A stretch of 64,000 nt of DNA, taken from CAVVZJ01 sp963752755 (GTDB taxonomy: Bacteria > Planctomycetota > Planctomycetia > Isosphaerales > Isosphaeraceae). The stretch is from positions 62,001 through 126,000 of the forward strand of contig CAVVZJ010000006.1 in the NCBI GenBank assembly GCA_963752755.1, in the 5' to 3' direction. Positions 17,777-27,308 of the stretch are shown here, piece by piece. Positions within the stretch are counted from its first letter, which is position 1. Each line of letters starts with the position of its first letter. The notes beneath the pieces were generated by a model. The model was not told the DNA's origin. It did not search any database and worked only from the letters and a program-made list of their open reading frames with translations. The position numbers were made by a program, and so were the translations under genes.

Positions 17777-18375
17777 CGGGCGTCTGGACGTCTCCCTTCC
17801 GAGGCGGAGCGGACGGCGCCAGGGCCCGGCTCAATTCCGCCATTCTGCGAGCGTGCTCGGCCCCGTCGAGGACCGGCGCGAGTCCCTCGGTGGAGACTTC
17901 CCGATCCAGCTCGACCCACGATTTGCACCCATCGTAACGCGGGTTCGCGGACAGTTTCCAGGGCACCTCGCGCCGATAGACCCGCAGCACCGAGGACCCA
18001 GAGGCCCGGCCGTCGGTAAACGAACCGCTTGCTGATCGTCTCGTCGCTCCAGATGTGCAGGTCGACAAGGGCCTCCAGTCGGGCGGGGTCGTCGAGCCAT
18101 TCGACCCGCGACACGACCACCAGCGCCGGCAAGGTCACGACGCCCTCCCCGGCCGGCAGCTCGGGCACCGGCTCGCGCAGACCCTGCTGTTGCTCGTGGA
18201 GATGCGTCGGGAAGAGCCAGAAGACCGGATGCTCAGGACGGAACGCCCCCGACTCCTCCGCGATTCCCCCTTTGCGGAGGATCAAGGACTGGCGGCCCGA
18301 GGCCAGGGCCGAGCAGACGCCCGACCATTCCTTGAAGGCGATGCCGCAGGTTGGCGGAAGGGCGGTCGGTTCCAT
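17769..18375 (-). CDS. DUF1802 family protein, frame broken
   Basis: The N-terminus FKEWSGVCSALASGRQSLIL, then RKGGI and HPVFWLFPTHLHEQQQG, is characteristic of DUF1802. The frame breaks near 18000. The C-terminal block RVYRREVPWKLSANPRYDGC and KSWVELD continues in another frame to 17769, so one base is in excess. The joined length is about 200 residues. Its ATG overlaps the gpsA stop (ATGA), and its end overlaps the rhomboid start, so this is a tight operon. The function of the family is unknown. Confidence 0.75.
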
Positions 18376-19370
18376 CAGGGCAGCTCGTCTTTCGGCGGTC
18401 GGAGCATCAGATCGGAGAGCGCGGCGAGGGGGGACTTGCCTTCGAAGAGGATCGCGTGAACCTCGGCCGTGATCGGCATCTCGACCCCGCGCTGACCGGC
18501 GAGGGCGTGGACGCTCCGTGTGGTGTAAACCCCTTCAGCCACGCTGTTCGTCGCGGCCTGGATCGCGTCGAGCGATTCACCGTGGCCGACCTTCAACCCG
18601 AGCGAGCGGTTGCGGCCGTAGGGGCTGAAGCAGGTCGTGATCACGTCGCCGACCCCGGCCAGTCCGAAGAAGGTGGACGACTCCGCCCCCAGTTCGATCC
18701 CGAACCGACGGATCTCGACCAGGCCGCGCGTCAGCAAGGCCGCCTTGGCATTATCGCCGAAACCGAGCCCGTCGGAAATCCCGGCCGCGACCCCGAGGAT
18801 GTTCTTCAAGGCTCCGGCCAGCTCGACCCCCTGGCGATCGGGGTTCGTATAGACGCGGAACATCCCGCCGTTGAGTGCTTCCTGAATCCGCCGATTGAGG
18901 GCGTCGTCCAGGCCCGCGACCACGACCGACGCCGGCAAATCCCGCGCGATCTCCTCGGCATGGCTCGGCCCACTGAGCACCGAGACCGCCCGCGGACCCA
19001 GGCAATCGACAATCACCTGGCTCGGGAGCTGGAACGTCGCGAACTCGATACCCTTGACCACGCTTAAAACCGGCACCCCCGCTAGCAAGGTCGCCGCCAG
19101 CCGGCCGAGCGTCTGGCGGAGGAAGGCTGAGGGGATCGCGACGACGATCAGCTCCGCTCCCTGGGCCGCCTCCCGCGGGTCGGCCGTGACCCGGATCGCA
19201 TCGGCCAGGGTGATGCCCGGCAGGTGCCGCTCATTCTGCCGCGTCTCCTGCAACTCGGCCGCCCGCGACGGGTCGCGCACCCAGAGTCGAACCGAGGGCA
19301 CCGCCCGTGCCAGCAAGCACGCCAGGGCCGTGCCCATCCCTCCGCCGCCGAGGATCGCGACCCGGTTCAT
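18375..19370 (-). CDS. gpsA: NAD(P)H-dependent glycerol-3-phosphate dehydrogenase
   Basis: Reduces dihydroxyacetone phosphate to sn-glycerol 3-phosphate for phospholipid synthesis in the cytoplasm. 331 residues, the usual length. It shows the N-terminal Rossmann motif GGGGMGTALA, VVKGIE (Lys106), LSGPSHAEEIARDLPASVVV, and the catalytic GVELAGALKNILGVAAGISD with Lys189. It ends with an ATGA overlap with the DUF1802 gene. Confidence 0.95.
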   Translation of the reverse strand: MNRVAILGGGGMGTALACLLARAVPSVRLWVRDPSRAAELQETRQNERHLPGITLADAIRVTADPREAAQGAELIVVAIPSAFLRQTLGRLAATLLAGVPVLSVVKGIEFATFQLPSQVIVDCLGPRAVSVLSGPSHAEEIARDLPASVVVAGLDDALNRRIQEALNGGMFRVYTNPDRQGVELAGALKNILGVAAGISDGLGFGDNAKAALLTRGLVEIRRFGIELGAESSTFFGLAGVGDVITTCFSPYGRNRSLGLKVGHGESLDAIQAATNSVAEGVYTTRSVHALAGQRGVEMPITAEVHAILFEGKSPLAALSDLMLRPPKDELP

Positions 19371-19446
19371 GATCGTCGCCTCGATGGGACCGGCTCATAC
19401 GCCGAAGCGACCGGGTCTGCCCCCGGTTCCTCCGGCTCGGGAGACG

Positions 19447-20433
19447 TCACGGAAGGCCGGCGACCCGGAGGATGTAGGTTGGTCGCTGCTTGACTTCCAG
19501 GTAAATTCGGTGAACGTACGCACCCATGATTCCCTGGTTGATCATCAGGATCGAGAACATGAACAACATCACGATGATCTGGCTCGCCCAGCCGCGGGGG
19601 GTCTTCTGGTTGGTCAGGACGTCCCAGAAGGCCCAGGCCGTCAGGGCGCCGGCCACCGCGGCGGCGAAGATGCCGAGGTAGGTCACGAGCTGGAGCGGGT
19701 AGCCACTGAAGCTCAGGAGGCCATCCATCGCCAGCCGCATCAAGGAACGAAATGTGTACTTCGGTTTTCCCGCCGCGCGGGCGGGCCGGTCATATTCGAT
19801 CGGGACCTGCCGGAAGCCGACGAACGTGCGCAGGCCGCGGACGAACCGCAAACGCTCGGGCAGGTGCCGGAGCACATCGACAACCTGCCGGTCCATCAGG
19901 CAGAAATCGCCGCTGTCGAGCGGGATCTCCAGCTCGCTGATCGAACGCAGGAGCCGGTAAAAGACGGCATAGGCCGCCCTCAAGGGTAGTGGCTCCTTGC
20001 GGTTTCGCCGCACGGCATAGACGACCTCCGCTCCCCCGCGCCACAGCTCGATCATTCTTGGCAGCATCTCCGGCGGGTCCTGAAAATCGCCGTCCATCAG
20101 GATCACCGCGCGGCCCCGGGCCTGGTCGATGCCGGCGGAGATGGCCGGCTGATGGCCGAAGTTCCGGCTCAGAGAGATGGGCACCACCCGTGGGTCGTCC
20201 TCCGCAAGCCGGTCGATCAAAGGCCCGGTCGCATCCCGGCTGCCGTCATCAACGAACAGCAGCTCGTGGTTCGCCCCGATCGCTTCGAGAACGAGTGTCA
20301 AACGCTCATGAAGTGGGCCGATGTTTTCCTGTTCATTATACAGCGGCACGACGACGCTGATCTCGGGACCGGCGCTTTGTGTGGCGTCGGGTTCGCGGCT
20401 CTCCATGGCACGATCCTCCGAGGTGCTGGCCAT
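19447..20433 (-). CDS. family 2 glycosyltransferase, polyprenyl-phosphate type, with two C-terminal membrane helices
   Basis: 328 residues. The catalytic GT2 domain shows ISVVVPLYNEQENIGPL, FVDDGSRDAT, ILMDGDFQDPPEMLPRMI and SGDFCLMDRQVVDVLRHLPE. A two-helix membrane anchor follows (LVTYLGIFAAAVAGALTAWA, then IIVMLFMFSILMINQGIMGA) and the closing YVHRIYLEVKQRPTY. This architecture matches ArnC/GtrB/DPM1-like enzymes that transfer a sugar from a nucleotide donor to undecaprenyl phosphate at the inner membrane. It belongs to the sugar cluster at 19.4-24.1 kb. The donor sugar is unknown. Confidence 0.88.
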   Translation of the reverse strand: MASTSEDRAMESREPDATQSAGPEISVVVPLYNEQENIGPLHERLTLVLEAIGANHELLFVDDGSRDATGPLIDRLAEDDPRVVPISLSRNFGHQPAISAGIDQARGRAVILMDGDFQDPPEMLPRMIELWRGGAEVVYAVRRNRKEPLPLRAAYAVFYRLLRSISELEIPLDSGDFCLMDRQVVDVLRHLPERLRFVRGLRTFVGFRQVPIEYDRPARAAGKPKYTFRSLMRLAMDGLLSFSGYPLQLVTYLGIFAAAVAGALTAWAFWDVLTNQKTPRGWASQIIVMLFMFSILMINQGIMGAYVHRIYLEVKQRPTYILRVAGLP

Positions 20434-20445
20434 CCCTGACCCTCT

Positions 20446-21213
20446 TCAACGCGCGGGCCGGGTCTCCGCGGCGTCGATCGGCCTTCCTGCGATGGTCCCC
20501 CGAGGCGGCCGGTGAGTCAAGGCGAACCAGTACCATCTCAGGTAGTGCGGCAGCCAGGCCCGGAGCTGGAACCGCGACTGCCCGGCCGTCCGATCCCGCC
20601 AGACCGAGGGCACCTCTGCGATCCGCCGACCGGCCGCGTGCGCCTTGGCCGTGATTTCGAGTGAGTATGCGAATCCGCCCCGGCTCTCGATCGGGAACGC
20701 CTCCAGCACCGAACGCCGGTAGGCGCGGAATGCGTTCGTCGCGTCGTGCGTCGGCAAGCCCGCCAGCCAATGCAGCGAGATCCCGGCCGTGCGCGAGAGC
20801 CACCCCTTGAGCCTCGGGCCGCCGATCTGTTGACCGCCCTTCATGTAGCGCGAGGCGCAGACGATGTCATACCCCTGCTCACGGATCAGCTCGACCATCC
20901 TCGGCACGACCCGCAGGTCGTCCGAGAGGTCGGCCATCGTGATGATGACCACGTCCGAGCTTGCCGCCGCGATCCCGGCGCGGATGGCGTTGAGGACACC
21001 CCGGCCCAGGTCATTGCGGACCAGCTCGACCCAGGGATACCGCGGCCTCAGTTCCCGCACCACGGGTAACGTGTCGTCCCCCTCGAAGTCATAGACAACC
21101 AGCACCCGCTTCGGCGGCGTCACCTTCTCAGCGATCTCGGCCAGGGCGCGACCGATATTGGCCCCTTCGTTGTAGACGGGCATGACGAAGTCGATCGGGG
21201 TCTCGTCACTCAT
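20446..21213 (-). CDS. family 2 glycosyltransferase
   Basis: 255 residues starting MSDETPIDFVMPVYNEGANI, with VVYDFEGDDTLPVV in place of the usual DDGS block, VVIITMADLSDDLRVVPRMV carrying the catalytic Asp motif, and GGQQIGGPRLKGWLSRTAGI near the acceptor site. ATG 21213 was chosen because it overlaps the methyltransferase stop (ATGA) and has GGGAG upstream; the longer open frame only reads antisense. It lacks the membrane anchor of its neighbour. It likely adds a sugar in the same glycan pathway. Confidence 0.85.
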   Translation of the reverse strand: MSDETPIDFVMPVYNEGANIGRALAEIAEKVTPPKRVLVVYDFEGDDTLPVVRELRPRYPWVELVRNDLGRGVLNAIRAGIAAASSDVVIITMADLSDDLRVVPRMVELIREQGYDIVCASRYMKGGQQIGGPRLKGWLSRTAGISLHWLAGLPTHDATNAFRAYRRSVLEAFPIESRGGFAYSLEITAKAHAAGRRIAEVPSVWRDRTAGQSRFQLRAWLPHYLRWYWFALTHRPPRGTIAGRPIDAAETRPAR

Positions 21214-21902
21214 GGCGCCGACACTCCCCCCGGCTTCCGGGCCACGACGAGCATCTGACCTCCCAGCAGCCATTGCGCCGGCGGCAAGGCGAGGTAAAGC
21301 CGGACCAGCATTGGCCATTGCGGTAAGCGGCTCTTCGTCGTGTACGGCAGGAATTTCGACCGGCATTCCACCACCTCGAAGCCCGAGACCTCCAGCGCCT
21401 CGGTCATCCCCTTCTCGGTCAAGGGGAGCGTGTGATCGACGAAATCCCAGAACGCGGCGCCGATCGCCCGGATGTTCGGCTGCATGATCATCAGCCGCCC
21501 ACCCGGCCGCAGGACCCGCCGGACCGCCGCCAGCACGTCCAGCAAGACGTCCGGGCCGCGCAGGTGCTCGAAGACGTTGCTCGCGAACGCCAGATCGACC
21601 GAGTCCGCCTCCATCGCCTCGTCGAGCCGTTCGAGCGGCAAGGTACTCACAGCGACCCCCGCCGCCGCCGCCCGCGCCGTCTCCGGGTTCAGATCGACGG
21701 CGATCCGACGCGACGCCTTGATGTGGTTGATGAAGTCGCAGTAGCCGGCCCCGATGTCGAGAACAGTGGCCCCGGCCGGAACATATCGGCAGAAAAACGC
21801 CTCACAAAGTGTCTGCCACAATCGCGCCTTCGCGGCCCGCTCCCGATCCGGGAATCGGTTGGCGTAGATTCGTTCCAACGACTCTTCGATCCGCCCGCCC
21901 AT
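21210..21902 (-). CDS. class I SAM-dependent methyltransferase
   Basis: 230 residues. Motif I is ATVLDIGAGYCDFINHI, motif II is RRIAVDLNPETARAAAAG, and then DSVDLAFASNVFEHLRGPDV and RRVLRPGGRLMIMQPNIRAI. This is a small-molecule methyltransferase fold. The setting between an epimerase and glycosyltransferases suggests a sugar or glycolipid acceptor. ATG 21902 follows GGGGGGATCTGACCC. It overlaps the next gene by ATGA. Confidence 0.85.
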   Translation of the reverse strand: MGGRIEESLERIYANRFPDRERAAKARLWQTLCEAFFCRYVPAGATVLDIGAGYCDFINHIKASRRIAVDLNPETARAAAAGVAVSTLPLERLDEAMEADSVDLAFASNVFEHLRGPDVLLDVLAAVRRVLRPGGRLMIMQPNIRAIGAAFWDFVDHTLPLTEKGMTEALEVSGFEVVECRSKFLPYTTKSRLPQWPMLVRLYLALPPAQWLLGGQMLVVARKPGGVSAP

Positions 21903-21906
21903 CGGG

Positions 21907-22925
21907 TCAGATCCCCCCTGCGGCGATCTGCCGCTCCACCCAAGGGATGATCTCGTCGAGTGCCTCGGACAGCGTGGTCGTCGCCTCGAAGCCCAGCAAA
22001 CGCCTCGCCTTCTCGACCGACGGCACCCGGCACCGCACGTCATACGCCAGGGGCTCGTCCGACACGAACCGGAACGGCACGTCTCCCTTGATCTTCCGCC
22101 AGATCAATGCCGCCAGCTCCCGCACTGTGGTTGACTTCAATGTGGACAGGTTGAAATCCTCATTCGTCGCGGCCTCCGACTCGATCGCCAGCCGGATGCC
22201 GCGCGCCAGGTCGCCACCATACGTATAGCACCGGACCTGGCTCCCGTCGCCCAGAATGTGCAAGGGGTCCTGGCCCTTCAAGACCTTCTGCACCAGGTCG
22301 GGCACGACATGGCTCATCGCCAGCCGGACGTTTCCCGAGAGGATCTCCTGATCGGAGAGTGCCCGCTTCTCGCCGACCCCGATGCAGTTGAACGGCCTCA
22401 CGATCGTGAATGGCAACTGGTACTGCTCCCACGCCCCCTGAGCAAAGTATTCCGTCGCCAGCTTCTGAAACCCGTATGTCGAGCGCGGCGGCGGGCAGGA
22501 GCGTTGCGCCCCCTCGGGCGTCGGATAGATGTCGGTGCTCTCATAGACCATCGACGACGAGATGACCGTGATCTTCTTCAACCGCCCGTCCCGATGCGCC
22601 CGATCGCCGCGTCGAACGCCGCGGCCGTGATCCGCTCGTTCTCCGCGATCAGGTCATAGGCCCGCGCATGAAAGAGTGTGATCCCGCCGATGATCGCCGC
22701 GCCGGCGACGAACTGGTCGCAGTCGGCGATCAGGCCACGAAGCAAGGCGACGTCCTTGGCGTCGCCGACGACCCGCCGGTAACGCGGGTGCTCATCATAC
22801 GCATGCTCGACCGGTCCATACTTGGAATCGTCATCGAGCCCCACGACCTCATGGCCGGCGGCGAGCAACTCCTCGACAAGATAGCCGGCAATGAACCCGG
22901 CCGCGCCGGTGACGAGGATCTTCAC
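21907..22925 (-). CDS. NAD-dependent epimerase/dehydratase (extended SDR), frame broken
   Basis: The N-terminal frame MKILVTGAAGFIAGYLVEEL has the GxxGxxG motif. The other frame continues ITVISSSMVYESTDIYPTPE, then STYGFQKLATEYFAQGAWEQ with the YxxxK catalytic pair, and FTIVRPFNCIGVGEKRALSD, typical of sugar-nucleotide epimerases/dehydratases. The two frames meet near 22580, where one base appears to be missing. The GTG start at 22925 overlaps the stop of the nucleotide-sugar dehydrogenase. The sugar specificity cannot be read from the sequence. Confidence 0.85.
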
Positions 22926-24118
22926 GGTCGGAACGCCCCCTTGCCGTAGAAATTCCAGACATCGACGACCGGGGTCGATTCCGCGATCTCCAGGTCCCGA
23001 TACTCCCGGTGCGGTGCCCCGACGATCAACAGTTGAGCCCGCTCCAGCACGGCGTCCACCGGGTAAAACTTCGGGTCCCGGATATAGACGTCCGTGCAGA
23101 GCACCTCCGCCGACTCGAATTCGAGGATCTTCCTCAATTTATACGAGAGCGACTCCCTCGGGTCGTCGCTATCCGCCTTGAACGCCATGCCCAGAATCCC
23201 GACGCGCATCTCGTGCAGGTCGTACCGGACCTTGAGCTGGCGGACCAAAAAGTTCGGCAATCCTTCATTAATGAGCATGGCCGAATGCCCAAGCGCGAAG
23301 CCGTGGTTCGTGGCGGCGGCCAGTTGCATCGTGTCCTTGAACAGGCAAGGCCCGGCCGCGAACCCGCTCCTCGGCAGCCCGCGCATCCGGGGGTAGTCGC
23401 GGGTCAGGGCGTCGTGAATCCGGTAGAAATCGAGGCCGTAATCGGTCGCGATCATGAAGAACTGATTGGCCGTGGCGAACTGGATGTAGCGCCAGACGTT
23501 GGCGAAGATCTTAGTCAGCTCGGCCTCGATCGGCGAGAGGTGGACCAGCGACCGCGCGATCGTCCCGAACAGCTCCGCCGCCAGCGCCTCGGCCTTCGCG
23601 TCGCATCCCGAGACGATCTGCGGCAGTTCCGTCAGCTCCTCCATCGCCCGACCCTCGGCGACGCGCTCCGGACAATACGCGACGTGAACCTCTTGACCAG
23701 CGTCCGCGATCATCTCACGGACCTTCTCGGTCGTCCCCGGATAGACCGTGCTCCGCAGGATCAGGCACTGGCCGGCGACGAGATACGGTAGGAGGTCGTG
23801 GAAGAACCGCCGCATCGTGTGGAAGGTCGGGTTGAGGTGCTCATCCACCGGCGTCCCGACGACGACCACCACGAAGCGAGCCCGTGAGACGAGCGTCGGG
23901 TCGTTCGCCAGGACCAGCGACCTCCCCAGGACCGCCCGCAAGGCCGGCTCCGCCCCGGGCTCCAGGAACGGCATCGTCCCCGAATTGACCGTCGCGACGG
24001 CTCGCTCGTCGATGTCGTGGACGCAGACCTTGAGCCCGCGGCCGGCGAACGTGATCGCCAGCGGCAAGCCCACATGACCGCAGCCACCCACCACGCAGAC
24101 ATCGTACGGGAATTCCAT
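22922..24118 (-). CDS. UDP-glucose/GDP-mannose-type nucleotide-sugar dehydrogenase
   Basis: 398 residues. The N-terminal Rossmann motif is VCVVGGCGHVGLPLAITFAG. Then come TVYPGTTEKVREMI, ELTKIFANVWRYIQFATANQ with Lys204, and the catalytic Cys258 in SGFAAGPCLFKDTMQL. The C-terminal domain holds VGILGMAFKADSDDPRESLS. It oxidises a UDP- or GDP-sugar at C6 to the uronic acid, supplying the glycan cluster downstream. ATG 24118 (MEFPYDVC) is placed directly before the Rossmann strand; an upstream frame extension to 24256 shows no conserved features. Confidence 0.9.
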   Translation of the reverse strand: MEFPYDVCVVGGCGHVGLPLAITFAGRGLKVCVHDIDERAVATVNSGTMPFLEPGAEPALRAVLGRSLVLANDPTLVSRARFVVVVVGTPVDEHLNPTFHTMRRFFHDLLPYLVAGQCLILRSTVYPGTTEKVREMIADAGQEVHVAYCPERVAEGRAMEELTELPQIVSGCDAKAEALAAELFGTIARSLVHLSPIEAELTKIFANVWRYIQFATANQFFMIATDYGLDFYRIHDALTRDYPRMRGLPRSGFAAGPCLFKDTMQLAAATNHGFALGHSAMLINEGLPNFLVRQLKVRYDLHEMRVGILGMAFKADSDDPRESLSYKLRKILEFESAEVLCTDVYIRDPKFYPVDAVLERAQLLIVGAPHREYRDLEIAESTPVVDVWNFYGKGAFRP

Positions 24119-24274
24119 CGTCGATCCGTGAGCCGGTGGCCTCATTCCGTGGACAGAAGTTGTCGCAGCCCCGCGACGAGGATCGACCAGACTCCATGGG
24201 ATCGACCCGGTCCGAAGACAACGTTCACGATACCCGAGCCGTCGCAACCGCCGCAACCCGGCGTGCGGCCAGGT

Positions 24275-25028
24275 TCAAGGTTGATCCTCTCGGGATGGGA
24301 GGGAAGGTTCGTGGGCGCGACTTCCGTCGCGCGTTGGACCTCCGTCCACCTGACCCGTTCGCAGTCGCCCGACGAGATTGCTGACCGGGAATCCGACGAG
24401 GTTCTTCACCGCCTCATCGGCACCTGCCCGGAGCAATGACTCCAGCGGGTGCGTTGTCCCGACCCCGACCGCGTCCATCCCGGCCGCCTTCGCCGCCTCG
24501 ATCCCGATCGGAGCATCCTCGAAGACGACCGACCGCGACGGTGCGACGCCCGCTCTCCGTGCCGCGATCTGGAAGACCTCGGGATCGGGCTTGCCGTGCG
24601 CGAATGTCCTCCAGCGCCGCGATGGACGCGAACCGACCTTCGAGGCCGCACGACGAGACGGTCAATTCCAGGTTCGCCCTCGGCCCGCTGGAGCCGATCG
24701 CCAGGAGAACCCCGGCCGCCGTCAGGCCGTCGAGCAGTTCCCGAACGCCCGGCATCAAGACGATCCGGCCCTGGGCGCGGTCGCGGTAGCAGACCTCCTT
24801 GAGGTCGCCCAGGCGGGCGATCTCAGCGTCGTCGATGGCATCACCGAGCAGGCGACGGAAGATGCTCGGGTTGGTCATCCCGAACGTCTCCCGGATGAAC
24901 GCCTCCGTCAACGGCAGGTTCGCCCGCCGGCCCAGTTCCAGCCAGGCGGCCTGGTGGAAGGCGAGCGAGTCCACGAGCACGCCGTCGTGATCGAAGATGG
25001 CCAGGCAGGGCGATTCGGCTTGAGACAC
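24275..25028 (-). CDS. HAD-superfamily phosphatase (beta-phosphoglucomutase-like), frame broken
   Basis: Motif I is LAIFDHDGVLVDSLAFHQAA (DxD), motif II GVLLAIGSSGPRANLEL. Then the frame breaks near 24600, and the KPDPEVFQ/VFEDAPIGIEAAKAAG region and the end MDAVGVGTTHPLESLLRAGA continue in another frame to 24275. The start is uncertain: GTG 25028 is just before the first motif, while a TTG at 25097 lies inside the hairpin described at 25085-25167. A cytoplasmic sugar-phosphate or phosphonate phosphatase is typical of the family. It lies upstream of the sugar cluster on the same strand. Confidence 0.75.
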
Positions 25029-25084
25029 GGGCAGCGGACTCCGGTTCCGGGGCGACTGTCGGAGGGAGAGAAAAGGAATCGCAA

Positions 25085-25167
25085 CGAAGGCATCCAACCA
25101 CGAGAATCACACAAAGAGAAATCAAGAAATAATTTTTTTGTGCAAGTCTCGTGGTTGGATGCCTTCG
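25085..25167. repeat. perfect 21-bp inverted repeat with 41-nt AT-rich loop
   Basis: The left arm at 25085-25105 and the right arm at 25147-25167 are exact reverse complements (core GGCATCCAACCACGAG). Inside, CACAAA and TTTGTG can extend the stem. The loop contains seven T residues. It lies between the secreted-protein gene ending at 25239 and the HAD gene. It may be a transcription terminator or attenuator, or the relic of a small palindromic element. No second copy is visible in the window. Confidence 0.7.
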
Positions 25168-25238
25168 CGATGTGAACGTGAGGCCCACGGTCCCCGAGCG
25201 AGCCGACCGGCCAGGCCCAGGGTCCGAGGGCGCGCGGC

Positions 25239-27308
25239 TCACTTCGGCTGCACGACCAGGCGCATCCAACCCGACGGGTCGAGCTTGCTCGCCGAGACGA
25301 TGTCCATCTGGGACGTCGGCAACCGGTCGAGTGGTGCATCCACCGGGGTCCCGGCGAGCCTGGTGCCGAACGCCGCACCAATGATCCGGCTGGTCAGGGC
25401 GTTCAGGGCGACGGGGTTCTCGTCGCTCTCATTCAGGGCGAAGACCTGGACGTTGCCCCCGCCGTCGAAGCCGGCAACCTTACCAACGATGTGAGGCGGC
25501 TCGCTCCCCGTCCCGGGCTGGACCTCCAGCGCGATCGTAAACTCCGGCCGTGCGGCCTTGAGCCGATAGATCCGCGCCGGGGGACCCGTGAGGGCGCCGC
25601 CACGGGCGGCCTGGGGCGGGGCGGGAAACTCGATGGTGAAGTCGGGAACGACCACCACTAGATGTCCCTCGGCGTCGGCCGCCGCCTCGATCTCGCCCGT
25701 GGGCTTGTAGACCCGGATCGCCTGGACTTTCGGGTCGCCCGCGGCGCGGGCCTCGTCAACCGCGGCGCTGAAGGTCTCCCAGTCGGCGTTGCGGGTCGCC
25801 GAGAAACCGGGCTGATCGGGATCATCGACCCTGGAATTCGTCACGATCATCACGTTCTGCACGTCCTTGACCGCCGGTGCATTGAGGCCGCCTCGTGCGA
25901 CGTTCGAAAGGACCGAAGGCAGGTGGACATCCACGGTCACGCCCGGGGCGGACATCCCCAGCGATCGCGGCTTGGGAAAGGCCGCGGGATGCTGGTCGGT
26001 GCCACCGAGCGTCACCACGTTTCCGACCACCCGGGCAAACTGGCCAAAGGTCTGGAGCCGGAGATCCGTCGCGCCGAACTGGCCGCTGCCGGCCGTCTCG
26101 GCATCGACGATAAAGGGACGGATCTGCGTATTGAACTGCGCGGCCTTCTGCGACGCCTTGATCCCTGCCAGCTCGCTGGCCCCCTCGACCACCTGCTGGC
26201 GGATCTTGGGGATCGCCCCCTCGTACACCTTGTCCGTGATCCGTTGCTGGTTCAGGCCGATCAGGGACGCGATGAACCGCGTGAGTCCCTTGCCCGGCTG
26301 AGGCGTCGAGCCGATCGTCGCGCTGATGCCGTGCTGGTATCCCGGCGCGAGCTGGACGCCCGTTGCCAGGCGGAAGAGGACGGTGATCGTGAGGATGGCG
26401 TTGTTCTCCGAGGTCGCGCTGAACTGGTACAGCTTCGCCGCGCGACGGCCCTGCTGGTCCTGGGCCACCTGCTGCTGGAACCCCTGGATCGGGGTCGTGC
26501 TGGTCATCGCCTGGCTGATCGAAACCTGGATGCCGTCGGCCGTCGGCACGAAGCCGACGCCGGTAATCGGGCCGGGCGTGACGTACGACCACTGGTCCTT
26601 GAAGTAAATCCAGCCGGGTTCCACGATCCCCGTCTTCATGACCGCCGTGGTGACCGCTGAGCTATCGAGGGTGACTTCCAGGTTTGGCACACTGTACAGG
26701 TCCGCCACGGCCGACTGGAGCGTCAAGGAGCGTGACCAGGGCCGCGTCTGGTTGTTCTTCTGGAGCGCTGTCAAGGCGGCGCTGAGACGCTCGCGGGCCC
26801 GGAGTCGGTTCGTCACGGTGTCGGCGGCCTCGAAGTCGTGCAGGGAGGGTCGGAGCACTTCCTCGATGTACGACTTCCACTTCGCCTGCTTCTCCGACTC
26901 AGACTCGGGCAGTGCCTGGAGCGCCTCCAGCACCCGGTATTCCGCCCAGGAAAGGGCGACCCTCGGCCTCAGCCAGTCGCGAAGCTCGGCGCGAATCGCC
27001 TGGGCCTGGTCCCAACGGTGCGCCTGGAGCGAGTTGGACAGCTCGTAGAGCTTCCCGAGGGCCGCGACCCGCTGGTCCGCGTCGGCCGACTCGGAGAACC
27101 GCCGTAGCTCCGACCGCACGACCTCGAAGAACGCGTGCCAGCCGGCCCCGTTCGGGTTCTGCTCGGGCGTCAGTTCCTTCCAGTCGTTCTCGATCTTGTC
27201 GATGATCCGGGTGATGCTGTGATAGCTCGGCGTCGCCGGGGCCGCCCCCAGCCCGACTCCGAGGCAAGCCGCCAGCAGGGCGGCCCGCCAGGCGCGGTTT
27301 CGTTTCAT
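25239..27308 (-). CDS. large secreted protein, planctomycete-type, unknown function
   Basis: 689 residues with a clear signal peptide (MKRNRAWRAALLAACLGVGL, cleavage near APA). The N-terminal third is helical and charged. A beta-rich region follows from about residue 210 (LYSVPNLEVTLDSSAV onward). The C-terminal third includes VMIVTNSRVDDPDQPGFSAT and FTIALEVQPGTGSEPPHIVG. There is no recognisable catalytic motif. It probably acts in the periplasm or on the cell surface. Confidence 0.7.
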   Translation of the reverse strand: MKRNRAWRAALLAACLGVGLGAAPATPSYHSITRIIDKIENDWKELTPEQNPNGAGWHAFFEVVRSELRRFSESADADQRVAALGKLYELSNSLQAHRWDQAQAIRAELRDWLRPRVALSWAEYRVLEALQALPESESEKQAKWKSYIEEVLRPSLHDFEAADTVTNRLRARERLSAALTALQKNNQTRPWSRSLTLQSAVADLYSVPNLEVTLDSSAVTTAVMKTGIVEPGWIYFKDQWSYVTPGPITGVGFVPTADGIQVSISQAMTSTTPIQGFQQQVAQDQQGRRAAKLYQFSATSENNAILTITVLFRLATGVQLAPGYQHGISATIGSTPQPGKGLTRFIASLIGLNQQRITDKVYEGAIPKIRQQVVEGASELAGIKASQKAAQFNTQIRPFIVDAETAGSGQFGATDLRLQTFGQFARVVGNVVTLGGTDQHPAAFPKPRSLGMSAPGVTVDVHLPSVLSNVARGGLNAPAVKDVQNVMIVTNSRVDDPDQPGFSATRNADWETFSAAVDEARAAGDPKVQAIRVYKPTGEIEAAADAEGHLVVVVPDFTIEFPAPPQAARGGALTGPPARIYRLKAARPEFTIALEVQPGTGSEPPHIVGKVAGFDGGGNVQVFALNESDENPVALNALTSRIIGAAFGTRLAGTPVDAPLDRLPTSQMDIVSASKLDPSGWMRLVVQPK

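Noticed and set aside
25132..25139. T7 run inside the 25.1 kb hairpin as an intrinsic terminator tail
   Set aside because: The T run is in the loop, not immediately after a stem, on either strand; only the weaker T-rich stretch beyond the left arm could serve.
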